A stretch of DNA of 64,000 bases from positions 1 to 64,000 of the forward strand of contig WKFI01000003.1 in NCBI GenBank assembly GCA_014872875.1, read 5' to 3'. The number at the start of each line of letters is the position of its first letter. Positions within the stretch are counted from its first letter, which is position 1. The translations under genes were made by a program, and so were the position numbers. The notes under the pieces are model-generated. The model saw nothing but the letters and a program-made list of their open reading frames with translations. It made no database searches and had not been told where the DNA came from. This document shows, piece by piece, positions 37,507 through 45,788 of this stretch. The stretch comes from Paracoccaceae bacterium. Its GTDB lineage: Bacteria > Pseudomonadota > Alphaproteobacteria > Rhodobacterales > Rhodobacteraceae.

Positions 37507-38973
37507 TCAGAGGAAAGCTGTTTCGTCAAACGACCGCAGTTTCCGACTATGAAGCCGTTCCAGCGGCATGCCACGCAACGCTTCCATGGCCCGAATTCCG
37601 ATCATCAAATGGCGCGCAACCTGCGTTTTATAGAAGTCAGACGCCATGCCTGGCAACTTCAATTCACCATGCAAAGGCTTGTCGCTGACACATAACAATG
37701 TCCCATAGGGAACCCGGAACCTGAACCCATTTGCGGCAATTGTCGCGCTTTCCATGTCCAGTGCAATCGCCCGGGATTGCGACAAGCGCTGAACCGGCCC
37801 TGACTGGTCGCGCAACTCCCAATTCCGGTTGTCCACTGTCGCCACGGTTCCGGTCCGCATGATCCGCTTCAGGTCGAACCCTTCCTGTTCCGTGACCTGG
37901 GCCACGGCCTCTTCCAACGCGATCTGGATTTCTGCCAAGGCCGGGATCGGCGTCCAGACCGGCAGATCGTCATCCAGCACGCGATCTTCCCGGAGATAGG
38001 CGTGTGCCAGCACAAAATCACCCAATGACTGCGTGTTCCGAAGCCCGGCACAGTGTCCCACCATCAACCACGCATGTGGCCGCAAGACCGCAATGTGGTC
38101 CGTGGCGGTTTTTGCATTGGACGGCCCCACCCCGATATTGACCAGGGTGATGCCACTGCCATCAGCCCGTTTCAGGTGATAGGTCGGCATCTGAGGTTGC
38201 TTTTCCGGCGGAACGATCTTGGCGTCAGGCTTGGTGATCTCCACATTTCCGGTCGAAACGAAACTGGTATAGCCCGAAGCCGGATCACCGATCATCTGCC
38301 GCGCATAGGCCTCGAATTCGGATACGTAGAACTGGTAGTTCGTAAACAACACATGGTTCTGAAAGTGACCCGGATCAGTTGCGGTGTAATGCGACAGCCG
38401 AGCCAGCGAATAATCAACCCGTTGTGCAGTAAACAAGGCCAGCGGCCCTGTTCCGTTTGGCGGCACGTGGGTGCCATTGACGATGTCATCATTGGTTGTG
38501 CTCAGATCCGGTACGTCAAAGACATCGCGCAAGGTAAAGCCCGCTGCGCCTTCCTGTGGCACCATCAGACCGGGGTTCGAGGCTACGGCAAAATGCAGCG
38601 GAATGGGCGTGTCTGACGACTGGATGGTCACCGGTTGACCATGATTGCGGATCAACAGATCGATTTGCTGGGTCAAATAGTCCCGGAACAGATCCGGCCG
38701 GGTCACCGTCGTCGCATAGGTTCCGGGCGCCGAGACATGACCAAAGCTCAGCCGGGTATCGACCTGCGCAAAGGTCGAGGTGGTGAGCCTGATTTCCGGG
38801 TAATAGGCGCGGATCCGGCAATCCGGCGCGCCGCGGGCCATCGCCTTGGCGAACTCACCACAGATATACTGGGTGGCGCTGGAATACAGCGCGACCAGTC
38901 GATCCACGGCCGCGTTTGCATCGGTGAACGTTTCCGGGGCTGGAAGGTCCGGTGGAAGGCAGAGTTTATTCAT
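37507..38973 (-). CDS. amn: AMP nucleosidase
   Basis: A 488-residue enzyme that hydrolyses AMP to adenine and ribose 5-phosphate. The N-terminal regulatory domain is followed by a nucleoside-phosphorylase-like catalytic domain with 'TLVNIGVGPSNAKTATDHIAVLRPHAWLMVGHCAGLR' (span about residues 275-311) and 'ALDMESATIAANGFRFRVPYGTLLCVSDKPLHGE' (span). Residue Glu in 'DMESATIAA' is the usual ribose-binding acid. Its ATG overlaps the stop of ade (ATGA), so adenine produced here and the deaminase that consumes it are translated together. Confidence 0.95.
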   Translation of the reverse strand: MNKLCLPPDLPAPETFTDANAAVDRLVALYSSATQYICGEFAKAMARGAPDCRIRAYYPEIRLTTSTFAQVDTRLSFGHVSAPGTYATTVTRPDLFRDYLTQQIDLLIRNHGQPVTIQSSDTPIPLHFAVASNPGLMVPQEGAAGFTLRDVFDVPDLSTTNDDIVNGTHVPPNGTGPLALFTAQRVDYSLARLSHYTATDPGHFQNHVLFTNYQFYVSEFEAYARQMIGDPASGYTSFVSTGNVEITKPDAKIVPPEKQPQMPTYHLKRADGSGITLVNIGVGPSNAKTATDHIAVLRPHAWLMVGHCAGLRNTQSLGDFVLAHAYLREDRVLDDDLPVWTPIPALAEIQIALEEAVAQVTEQEGFDLKRIMRTGTVATVDNRNWELRDQSGPVQRLSQSRAIALDMESATIAANGFRFRVPYGTLLCVSDKPLHGELKLPGMASDFYKTQVARHLMIGIRAMEALRGMPLERLHSRKLRSFDETAFL

Positions 38974-40775
38974 GAAACAGGCTCTAATACGGGGATTTTG
39001 GTGAAACTGCGCACATCAACCAGACCCAGATCGGAGATTCTCAGTTCGGGGATCACCACCAGAGCCAGAAGCGAATGCTGCATATAGGCGTTGTTCAACT
39101 GGCAGCCACAGCTTTGCATCGCGTCCACCATGGCCTGCGCCTTGGCTGCAACTTGCGTGGCGGGTGCATCAGACATCAGCCCGGCAATCGGCAATTCGAC
39201 CAAGGCCAGCTCCTGCCCATCGCGAAAAATGGTTATGCCACCGCCGACCTCGGCAAGACGGTTGGCAGCCAGCGCCATCTGCTCCCGATCCGTCCCCACA
39301 ACAATCATATGGTGACTGTCATGCGCCACGGTCGAGGCCATGGCCATCCGGCCCTGGTACCCGAACCCCGACACAAAGGCGTTTGTCACACCGCCCGTGG
39401 CCCTGTGCCGCTCAACCAGCGCAATCTGGCAAGCTTCGGTTCCGTCGGTCTCGACCAGCCCTCCCTGCACCGGCAGATCCATTTGGAGTGCCTTGGTCGG
39501 TGCCTGGTTCTCGACCACGCCGATCACATTGGCCCGCACGGCGTTGGCCCCATCGGGTGCGTAGAGTTCGAAATCCGCCGGCTGCAATTCATGCCCCAGA
39601 TGCACGGTATTGCGGGCATGGTCCGGCCAATCCAGATGTGGACATTCAACTGTAATAGAGCCGTTTTCAGCCACAATAGCCCCCCGGGCAACGACCAATT
39701 CGATCGGCAGCTCATGCAGGTCAGACGTCAGGATCACGTCCGCTCGGCGTCCCGGGGTCAGCGATCCGATTTCGCGCTCCAATCCGAAATGGGTGACGGT
39801 GTTGATTGTCGCCATCTGCAGTGCAACCACCGGATCGCACCCACAGGAAATTGCATGCCGCACGACCCGGTTCATATGGCCATCATGGACCAAGGTGCCG
39901 GAATGACAATCATCGGTACAAAGGATGAAACCACGCGGGTCCAGACCTTTTTCAGTTACGGCCGTGATCTGGCTTTCGACATCATACCAGGCGCTGCCCA
40001 ATCGCATCATTGATCGCATCCCCTGGCGGACACGGGCAATGGCATCTGCTTCGCAGGTACCTTCATGATCATCTGCCGGCCCACCAGCCACATAAGCCGC
40101 AAAATCCGGTCCCAAATCCGGCGAGGCATAGTGCCCCCCCACGGTCTTGCCTGCCCGTTGGGTCGCAGCGATCTCGGCCAGCATCTTGGGGTCAGCGGCT
40201 GCGACACCGGGGAAGTTCATCATCTCCCCCAACCCAATGATGCCCGGCCAGTTCATGGCTTCGGCCACATCCCCGGGGCTGATTTCAAAGCCCGTGGTCT
40301 CCAGGCCCGGCGCCGAAGGTGCGCAAGAGGGCATCTGGGTAAAGATGTTGACCGGCTGCATCATCGCCTCGTCATGCATCAATCGCACGCCTTCCAAACC
40401 CAGCACATTCGCGATCTCATGTGGATCTGTGAACATCGACGTTGTGCCATGTGGAATGACCGCCCGGGCGAACTCCGCAGGCGTCAGCATCCCGCTTTCG
40501 ATATGCATATGTGCGTCGCATAAACCGGGGATCATGTACCGTCCCTGAGCCTCGATGATATGCGTCTGCGGGCCGATACAATGTCCGGCATCCGGCACCA
40601 CACATGCAATCCGTCCTTTCACGATCGCGATGTCGTAGGAGGGCAGAAGCTCGCGGGTGTGGACATTTACCCATGTCCCACCCCGAATGACGGTGTCAGC
40701 AGGAGAGCGACCGGCCGCTACGGCGATCAGGTGGGGGGCAGTATCGGGCCAGCTTGGGGGGGTCATCTGTTCCAT
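38970..40775 (-). CDS. ade: Adenine deaminase
   Basis: A 601-residue amidohydrolase that converts adenine to hypoxanthine. Metal-binding residues are visible in 'MIPGLCDAHMHIESGML', 'TTSMFTDPHEIANVLG' and 'FILCTDDCHSG'; 'GFGYQGRMAMASTVAHDSHHMIVVG' (span) is an Ade signature in the C-terminal half. The length and domain order are those of bacterial Ade, not of adenosine deaminase. It is the upstream member of an ade-amn operon and diverges from the VOC gene. Confidence 0.96.
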   Translation of the reverse strand: MEQMTPPSWPDTAPHLIAVAAGRSPADTVIRGGTWVNVHTRELLPSYDIAIVKGRIACVVPDAGHCIGPQTHIIEAQGRYMIPGLCDAHMHIESGMLTPAEFARAVIPHGTTSMFTDPHEIANVLGLEGVRLMHDEAMMQPVNIFTQMPSCAPSAPGLETTGFEISPGDVAEAMNWPGIIGLGEMMNFPGVAAADPKMLAEIAATQRAGKTVGGHYASPDLGPDFAAYVAGGPADDHEGTCEADAIARVRQGMRSMMRLGSAWYDVESQITAVTEKGLDPRGFILCTDDCHSGTLVHDGHMNRVVRHAISCGCDPVVALQMATINTVTHFGLEREIGSLTPGRRADVILTSDLHELPIELVVARGAIVAENGSITVECPHLDWPDHARNTVHLGHELQPADFELYAPDGANAVRANVIGVVENQAPTKALQMDLPVQGGLVETDGTEACQIALVERHRATGGVTNAFVSGFGYQGRMAMASTVAHDSHHMIVVGTDREQMALAANRLAEVGGGITIFRDGQELALVELPIAGLMSDAPATQVAAKAQAMVDAMQSCGCQLNNAYMQHSLLALVVIPELRISDLGLVDVRSFTKIPVLEPVS

Positions 40776-40946
40776 GAACCAATTGTTAGGATTGAACGGC
40801 AGAGTTCAACCCCCGTTAAACGTGCAGGACGTTGGGGCAACGACAGAAGACCACGAGACGCAGCATAAATCTGCCAAGCTCTGGCGCATCTCCGCTTGTC
40901 CCCGGACAATAAGCAGGCCACTTTCTTTCAACAGGAGGAGCCACCC

Positions 40947-41369
40947 ATGGACTATGACAGCGTTGACGCTGAAAGCTTCGGCCGCTCACTGCAAGGGATC
41001 GGATTGAATATGCTGGTTCGAGACGTCAGAACCGAAGTGGCCTTTTTAGAGACTGTTTTCGGGATGAAGTCCCATCAAGTGAGTCAAGATTTTGCCATCA
41101 TGGTCTATGGCGATCAGGTGTTCCAACTTCACGCCGACGGCACCTATTCCAAGAACCCCCTTCTGTCCCTGCTTCCTGAAAATCCACCGCGAGGTGCCGG
41201 GGTTGAAATCCGGCTCTATGATACCGACCCCGATGATGCCGTCGCCCGTGCCAAAGACATTGGCGCCACTATCCTGCAGGAACCCAGCGACAAACCCCAT
41301 GGTCTGCGCGAGGCGTACATCCTCTGTTCCGATGGCTATGCTTGGGTGCCCAGCAGACCCAAACCCTGA
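40947..41369 (+). CDS. VOC (glyoxalase/dioxygenase fold) family protein
   Basis: A 140-residue single-module protein of the vicinal-oxygen-chelate fold: 'GIGLNMLVRDVRTEVAFLETVFG' (span), 'HADGTYSKNPLL', 'GVEIRLYDTDPDDAVARAKDIGATIL' (span) and 'ILCSDGYAWVPS'. Paired beta-alpha-beta-beta-beta units are recognisable, but the usual metal-binding His/Glu set is incomplete, so enzymatic activity is uncertain. The start is the ATG at 40947 with AGGAGGAG ahead; the frame to 40896 is not needed. It is monocistronic and divergent from ade, ending in two overlapping hairpins. Confidence 0.82.
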   Translation: MDYDSVDAESFGRSLQGIGLNMLVRDVRTEVAFLETVFGMKSHQVSQDFAIMVYGDQVFQLHADGTYSKNPLLSLLPENPPRGAGVEIRLYDTDPDDAVARAKDIGATILQEPSDKPHGLREAYILCSDGYAWVPSRPKP

Positions 41370-41381
41370 TTGACACAAGAC

Positions 41382-41428
41382 CGCATTGCCCCTGGGCAAT
41401 GCGAAGCCCAACGGGCGAAGGGCTTCGC
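41382..41428. repeat. Two overlapping perfect hairpins after the VOC gene
   Basis: CGCATTGCCC (41382-41391) pairs with GGGCAATGCG (41394-41403). GCGAAGCCC (41401-41409) pairs with GGGCTTCGC (41420-41428). The arms share GCG at 41401-41403, so only one full helix can form at a time. They lie between convergent genes, a terminator position, but no U-run follows. Confidence 0.6.
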
Positions 41429-41489
41429 AGAAGCCCTTGAGCCAGGCGGGAGCATCTCCGGGTTCGGATCAGGCTCCGAGACAACGAAT

Positions 41490-42401
41490 TCAGGAGCGCA
41501 TGGACGGCAGCCAGGCCGCTCCACCACTGTGGTCCTGATCCATCTCCTCCCGGATCCAATTCGCAAAAGCCACAGCATTGGCTGACTGTTCCGCCGCAGG
41601 CGACACGATCAGATAGTAACGCTCCTGCATCGGCGCGCGCTGAGGAAACGGTGCGATCAACCGTCCTTGCTCCAGATCGTCGCGCACCATCACGTCATGG
41701 GCAATCCCCATTCCCGCCCTGGCCATTACTGCTGCCAAGCTGACCATATAGGTCGTGGCATAAGTCACTGGCGGATCGGGCCATTCAAGACCGGCATGCT
41801 CAGCCCAACTGGTCCAGTTGCTCATCAGATTGGCGCAGTCGAACAAGGGTTGGCGGGCTAAGGTTTCCAGCGAAACCTCGTATCCCGGAACGCAGACAGG
41901 ATAATAATGATCGCCCCGCAACACTTCTGCGCGTGTCGTGTCGGATGGGCGCACGGAGTAACGAATTTCCACATCCGCGCCTTCCGCCATATCCTGTGGT
42001 TCCCAGAGTTCGGTCGAGATGTTTAGAAGCACCTCCGGATGGTGTGCGTAGAACCTGCCTAGCCTTGGTGCCAGCCACCTGACAGCAAAGGACATGTTGC
42101 AATGCACCTGCACCACGTTCTGGCGGGCGCCGGTGACGGCGCGCGTTCCGTGGCGCAGCGTGCGAAACGCTTCCCGCACCACGGGCAGATAGGTCACTCC
42201 GGCTCCGGTCAATTCCAATGCACGCGGACGCCGGTGAAACAATGGACGGCCCAGATAACCCTCAAGTGATTTGATCTGTTGGCTTACTGCGCTTTGCGTC
42301 ATGTTCAGGTCCCGCGCCGCGCCGGTGAAGGACAAATGGCGCGCCGCCGCTTCAAACGTGCGCAGCCAGCCTAGGGGAGGGAGTGAATTTTGCATCTGCA
42401 T
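41490..42401 (-). CDS. LysR-family transcriptional regulator (GcvA-like)
   Basis: A 303-residue regulator. The N-terminal helix-turn-helix is 'LRTFEAAARHLSFTGAARDLNMTQSAVSQQIKSLEG' (span about residues 11-46), followed by the linker helix and a periplasmic-binding-like effector domain. 'LPPLGWLRTFEAAARHLSFT' is characteristic of the GcvA subgroup. The ATG at 42401 or two codons later (42395) fits the family; the frame to 42539 would read through the operator. It is divergent from the class II aldolase gene, and a perfect CTAAT-type palindrome sits between them, so it most likely controls that operon and itself. Confidence 0.92.
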   Translation of the reverse strand: MQMQNSLPPLGWLRTFEAAARHLSFTGAARDLNMTQSAVSQQIKSLEGYLGRPLFHRRPRALELTGAGVTYLPVVREAFRTLRHGTRAVTGARQNVVQVHCNMSFAVRWLAPRLGRFYAHHPEVLLNISTELWEPQDMAEGADVEIRYSVRPSDTTRAEVLRGDHYYPVCVPGYEVSLETLARQPLFDCANLMSNWTSWAEHAGLEWPDPPVTYATTYMVSLAAVMARAGMGIAHDVMVRDDLEQGRLIAPFPQRAPMQERYYLIVSPAAEQSANAVAFANWIREEMDQDHSGGAAWLPSMRS

Positions 42402-42408
42402 AATTTGC

Positions 42409-42427
42409 CCATTAGCTGAACTAATGG
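42409..42427. promoter_or_regulatory. LysR/GcvA-type operator between the regulator and the aldolase operon
   Basis: CCATTAG (42409-42415), five spacer bases, then CTAATGG (42421-42427) form a perfect interrupted palindrome. It contains ATTAG-N5-CTAAT, thus a T-N11-A LysR box, and CTAAT is the half-site known for GcvA. It begins 8 bp upstream of the LysR start codon and about 100 bp from the aldolase start, fitting autoregulation plus control of the divergent operon. Confidence 0.65.
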
Positions 42428-42525
42428 CAAGCCTCCGATTTTTTCGTTGGTCAAACCGCCTCGGAAACTGCAGGCTTTCGCTCCATAAACTCAATGCCCC
42501 CGGCCCAGCCATTAAGGACCCCGAA

Positions 42526-43281
42526 ATGACCGTTACCAACCTGCGTCCGAATATCGATCACTGGCAGGAACGCGTGGACATGGCCGCGACCTTCCGCTGG
42601 ACTGTCCGTCTGAACATGCATGAAGGCGTTGCCAATCACTTCAGCCTTGCCGTGAACGATGACGGCACACAATTTCTGATGAACCCCAACCAGATGCATT
42701 TCAGCAGGGTCACGGCCTCGAATCTGCTTCTTCTGGACGCGAACGACCCCGAAGTGATGAACCAGCCCGGCGCACCCGACCCAACTGCCTGGGGTCTGCA
42801 CGGCTCGATCCACCGCCTATGCCCACAGGCGCGTTGCGTGATGCATGTGCATTCGGTCTTTGCCACAGTGCTTGCCTCGCTCGAGGACAGCAACCTGCCG
42901 CCGATCGATCAGAACACGGCAACCTTCTACAATCGCTATGTAATCGACGAAGAATTCGGCGGCCTGGCATTTGAAAGCGAAGGGGAGCGTTGTGCCTCGA
43001 TGCTGAGCGATCTCAAGAAGAAGGTCATGATCATGGGCAATCACGGTGTGCTGGTGATTGGCGACAACCCGGGCGACACCTTTAACCGGCTCTATTACTT
43101 CGAACGTGCGGCTGAAACCTATATCCGCGCGCTGCAGACCCAGAAACCGTTGCGGGTTCTGTCGGACGAAATTGCCGAAAAGACCGCCCGAGAACTGGAA
43201 GACTATCCCGGTCAGGCCGAAGCCCATATCCGCGAGATCAAGGCCGTGCTGGACGCCGAAGGCTCCGACTACGCCAGCTGA
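42526..43281 (+). CDS. Class II aldolase/adducin family protein
   Basis: A 251-residue zinc-enzyme-like protein. The family metal site is visible: 'HEGVANHFSLAV' near the N-terminus, 'CVMHVHSVFATVLAS' (His-x-His) and 'KVMIMGNHGVLVIGD'. Members cleave sugar or hydroxy-acid phosphates, or decarboxylate; substrate here is unknown. I choose the ATG at 42526, with AAGGAC ahead; the frame back to 42271 overlaps the LysR gene. It is the first gene of the LysR-controlled set, followed after 109 bp (with a hairpin) by the membrane oxygenase. Confidence 0.88.
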   Translation: MTVTNLRPNIDHWQERVDMAATFRWTVRLNMHEGVANHFSLAVNDDGTQFLMNPNQMHFSRVTASNLLLLDANDPEVMNQPGAPDPTAWGLHGSIHRLCPQARCVMHVHSVFATVLASLEDSNLPPIDQNTATFYNRYVIDEEFGGLAFESEGERCASMLSDLKKKVMIMGNHGVLVIGDNPGDTFNRLYYFERAAETYIRALQTQKPLRVLSDEIAEKTARELEDYPGQAEAHIREIKAVLDAEGSDYAS

Positions 43282-43313
43282 GTGACACTCGGCAGAACCT
43301 GAACGCACCCCAA

Positions 43314-43335
43314 CGGTGACCTGAATAGGTCACCG
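43314..43335 (+). repeat. Perfect 9-bp hairpin between aldolase and oxygenase genes
   Basis: CGGTGACCT (43314-43322) and AGGTCACCG (43327-43335) form a perfect stem with a GAAT loop, 33 bp after the aldolase stop and 56 bp before the next start. There is no U-run. It could be an mRNA-stabilising structure, a partial terminator or a regulator site. Confidence 0.5.
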
Positions 43336-43390
43336 AATGGAACCTTGCACCAAATTCCAGCCTCAGACCCCAACAAAATGAGCTGACATA

Positions 43391-44416
43391 ATGACCGATT
43401 TCGTTGCGACCAATGCCAAATCCTCCGGTATTCAGATCGACCGCAAGATCTTGAAATCCCTGGCCCGCCGTTCCGATCGCCCGGGATTGATCTATTTGGC
43501 GCAATGGGTCGGGTTTCTGTTTGCGACCGGTGTTTTGATCTATCTCAGCCTGGGCACGATTTGGGTTTGGCCAGCGATGCTGCTCTACGGGATTTTCCTC
43601 ACCGTCCCAGCCTATTCGATGAGCCACGAAACCGCTCATGGAACCGCCTTCAAGACCCGCTGGTTGAACGAATGTGTCTTGTGGGTCACTTCGCTGATCT
43701 ATGTCGAAGAGCCTCTGCATCGTCGCTACACCCACACCAACCATCACACATTCACTTGGCATGTGGGCAAGGACAGCCAGATGCCCTTTGACACTCCCAT
43801 GACTCTGATCGGCTGGCTGCACGAAATCACAGGGTTTGCTCTGGCGCGGTTCCACACCCAAGTTCTGTTTCAACTGGCACTGGGGCGGTTTTCCGACATC
43901 CAGAACGCAGTGATCCCTGAGCAGGAAAAGCCCAAACTGGTGCGCAATGCCCGGATTTTTCTGGCGATCTATGCCGCGATCCCGGTTCTGGCGATATTCG
44001 GCATCTACGCGCCAATCTGGTTCTTTGTTCTACCCCGTCTGCTTGGGGCGCCGATCATGCTGCTTTTTACCCTCATCCAGCACGTCGAGATGCAAGAAAA
44101 TTCTCCTTCCATCCTGGATAGCACGCGCAGTTTTCGCACCAATTGGCTGGGTCGGTTCCTTTACATGGACATGAACAACCATGTGGAACATCACCTGTAC
44201 CCGCAGATCCCGTTCTACAGCTTGCGGGATTTGAACGGCGCGGTCGGGGATCAATTGCCAGAACCTGATCCGGGGTTTTGGAAAACCAATCTCGAAGTGC
44301 TCGACGTTGTCACCCGCCGCAGTCTGGGACGCAACACCAAGGCGCGCAGCATTCGCCAAGCCCCACACCACGTGACCGACGGCCAATACGAAAAGATCGC
44401 AAAGGCCACGATGTGA
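43391..44416 (+). CDS. Membrane di-iron fatty acid desaturase/hydroxylase family protein (MocD-like)
   Basis: A 341-residue protein with about four membrane helices and the three histidine boxes of the desaturase/AlkB superfamily: H79-E-T-A-H83, H110-RRYT-H115-TN-H118-H119, and 'NNHVEHHLYPQ' near residue 260. These bind two irons that activate O2. The arrangement resembles MocD-type hydroxylases of rhizopine catabolism, which act with a Rieske ferredoxin. A ferredoxin of that type is encoded two genes downstream (45277). It could be a lipid desaturase, but the cluster points to hydroxylation or O-demethylation of a small substrate. The stop overlaps the PanB-like start by one base. Confidence 0.85.
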   Translation: MTDFVATNAKSSGIQIDRKILKSLARRSDRPGLIYLAQWVGFLFATGVLIYLSLGTIWVWPAMLLYGIFLTVPAYSMSHETAHGTAFKTRWLNECVLWVTSLIYVEEPLHRRYTHTNHHTFTWHVGKDSQMPFDTPMTLIGWLHEITGFALARFHTQVLFQLALGRFSDIQNAVIPEQEKPKLVRNARIFLAIYAAIPVLAIFGIYAPIWFFVLPRLLGAPIMLLFTLIQHVEMQENSPSILDSTRSFRTNWLGRFLYMDMNNHVEHHLYPQIPFYSLRDLNGAVGDQLPEPDPGFWKTNLEVLDVVTRRSLGRNTKARSIRQAPHHVTDGQYEKIAKATM

Positions 44417-45255
44417 TGAAGAACATCTACACCTACGGCGGGAAGCCCGCTCGGCGAAACCTGACTGTCGACTGTCTGCGCCGGAACAAGGCCTCCGGTC
44501 TCAAGATGACACAAGTTTCGGCGCTAAACGGAGACGAAGCTGCCGCTTGCGCAGACAAGGGCATCGACCTGATCACGATAGCTGATCTGGATATCGAGGA
44601 GGTTCGCGCCGCAGCCCCGGAAACCTTCGTGACCGGTTCACAAACCATGGTCCAATACATGACCGAGGATGAAGCTTTGGCCGCTGCCATCCGCTGTGCT
44701 GAAAAAGGCGCCGATGCGATCTATACCCCGCGCGGGCTGAAGACCATCGAACGATTGGCGGCTGAGGGTCTGGCCGTGCAGGGCCACGTGGGGCTGGTAC
44801 CACGCAAATCGACTTTGATCGGGGGCTTGCGCACCTTTGGCAGAACCGCCGAGGAAGCCATGCACCTGATGGAGGATTTTCGCCGATTGGAAGATGCCGG
44901 TGCTGTCGCGGCCGAGGTGGAGTGCGTGGCGGTTGAAGCACTGCAAGCCATTAGTCCGCGCACCACGATCGTGACCCACTCAATTGGGGCAGGATCCGGT
45001 GGAGATATCATTTTTTCCTTCATGGAAGACATCTGCGGCGATGTTGAAAACCCGCCGCGTCACGCCAAAGCCTGGGGAGATGTGCTGTCGCTGCGCAAAG
45101 CGATCCGGGCCGAACGGGCAAGGGCTCTGACCGGATTTCATAGTGAAGTGAAGTCAGGCACGTTCCCTGACGCCGCCCATACGGTCGGCATGTACCCAAA
45201 CGAGCACGAGAAGCTTCTGGAAGCGCTGGACAAGCACCAGCCTTTTCACCGGTAA
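44416..45255 (+). CDS. PanB-like (ketopantoate hydroxymethyltransferase family) protein, divergent
   Basis: A 279-residue TIM-barrel protein clearly related to 3-methyl-2-oxobutanoate hydroxymethyltransferase: 'GHVGLVPRKSTLIGGLRTFGRTAEEA' (span), 'EVECVAVEALQAIS' and 'HSIGAGSGGDIIFSFMEDICG' (span) match PanB. Compared with the E. coli enzyme from memory, the Asp of GDSLG is kept ('IADLD') and the catalytic Glu of LECV is kept. The metal-binding Asp of the 'ADLPF' strand is replaced ('TGSQT'), the Glu of 'KIEGG' is replaced ('YTPRG'), and about 25 residues between the first two sites are missing. True PanB activity is therefore doubtful. Start at 44416 overlaps the oxygenase stop. Confidence 0.82.
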   Translation: MKNIYTYGGKPARRNLTVDCLRRNKASGLKMTQVSALNGDEAAACADKGIDLITIADLDIEEVRAAAPETFVTGSQTMVQYMTEDEALAAAIRCAEKGADAIYTPRGLKTIERLAAEGLAVQGHVGLVPRKSTLIGGLRTFGRTAEEAMHLMEDFRRLEDAGAVAAEVECVAVEALQAISPRTTIVTHSIGAGSGGDIIFSFMEDICGDVENPPRHAKAWGDVLSLRKAIRAERARALTGFHSEVKSGTFPDAAHTVGMYPNEHEKLLEALDKHQPFHR

Positions 45256-45276
45256 ATACACGATTGAGGAACCCAA

Positions 45277-45588
45277 ATGAGCCAATGGATTCATGCCTGC
45301 GCCTGTGATGACATCGACGAAGAAGACCTGATCCGCTGGGATCACAACGGCCAGACTTTTGCGATCTACAACACCGAAGACGGGTTTTTTGCCACCGATG
45401 GCCTGTGTACGCACGAGGACCAACATCTGGAGGATGGGTTGGTAACAGCTGATGTCATCGAATGCCCGTTGCATCAGGCCCGGTTCAATATAAAAACCGG
45501 CAAGGCCCTGTCGGCCCCGGCCTGCGAAGATCTGAGAACCTATCCGGTCAAGGTCGAAAACGGGCAGATTTTCGTTCAGTTCAGCTGA
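45277..45588 (+). CDS. Rieske [2Fe-2S] ferredoxin (MocE-like)
   Basis: A 103-residue soluble Rieske-type ferredoxin. The cluster ligands are in 'GLCTHEDQHLEDG' (C-x-H) and 'ECPLHQARF' (C-x-x-H), with normal spacing. It resembles MocE and the ferredoxins of aromatic and membrane oxygenases. It lacks membrane or signal segments, so it should donate electrons in the cytoplasm, most simply to the di-iron oxygenase encoded upstream. No ferredoxin reductase gene is nearby. TGAGGA precedes the start. It is the last gene of the LysR-linked operon. Confidence 0.9.
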   Translation: MSQWIHACACDDIDEEDLIRWDHNGQTFAIYNTEDGFFATDGLCTHEDQHLEDGLVTADVIECPLHQARFNIKTGKALSAPACEDLRTYPVKVENGQIFVQFS

Positions 45589-45788
45589 GGCGGTTCACGT
45601 TTGCCCCAACATCCGTTCGCAGACCGTTTCGAGCCATTCTAACGCATTGAATTCCAAGTGTATCTGCGCTCTTGCAAGGCTACTGCATCAATATGGCAAC
45701 AAAAAAGTCTTCAAATTAACTTCAAAATGGACTGACTTCTGCGCGTTTCTTAATCTTAACAAAAAATTAAGATTGAGGCAGAGCAATA

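Noticed and set aside
43391-44416. Assignment of the desaturase as an ordinary lipid desaturase
   Set aside because: The histidine boxes allow it, but the one-base overlap with the PanB-like gene and the Rieske ferredoxin in the same unit fit a MocD-type oxygenase better; kept as an alternative, not as the call.
44416-45255. Naming the PanB-like gene panB
   Set aside because: Two canonical metal ligands appear replaced and a segment is missing, and no panC is nearby, so the symbol would overstate the function.
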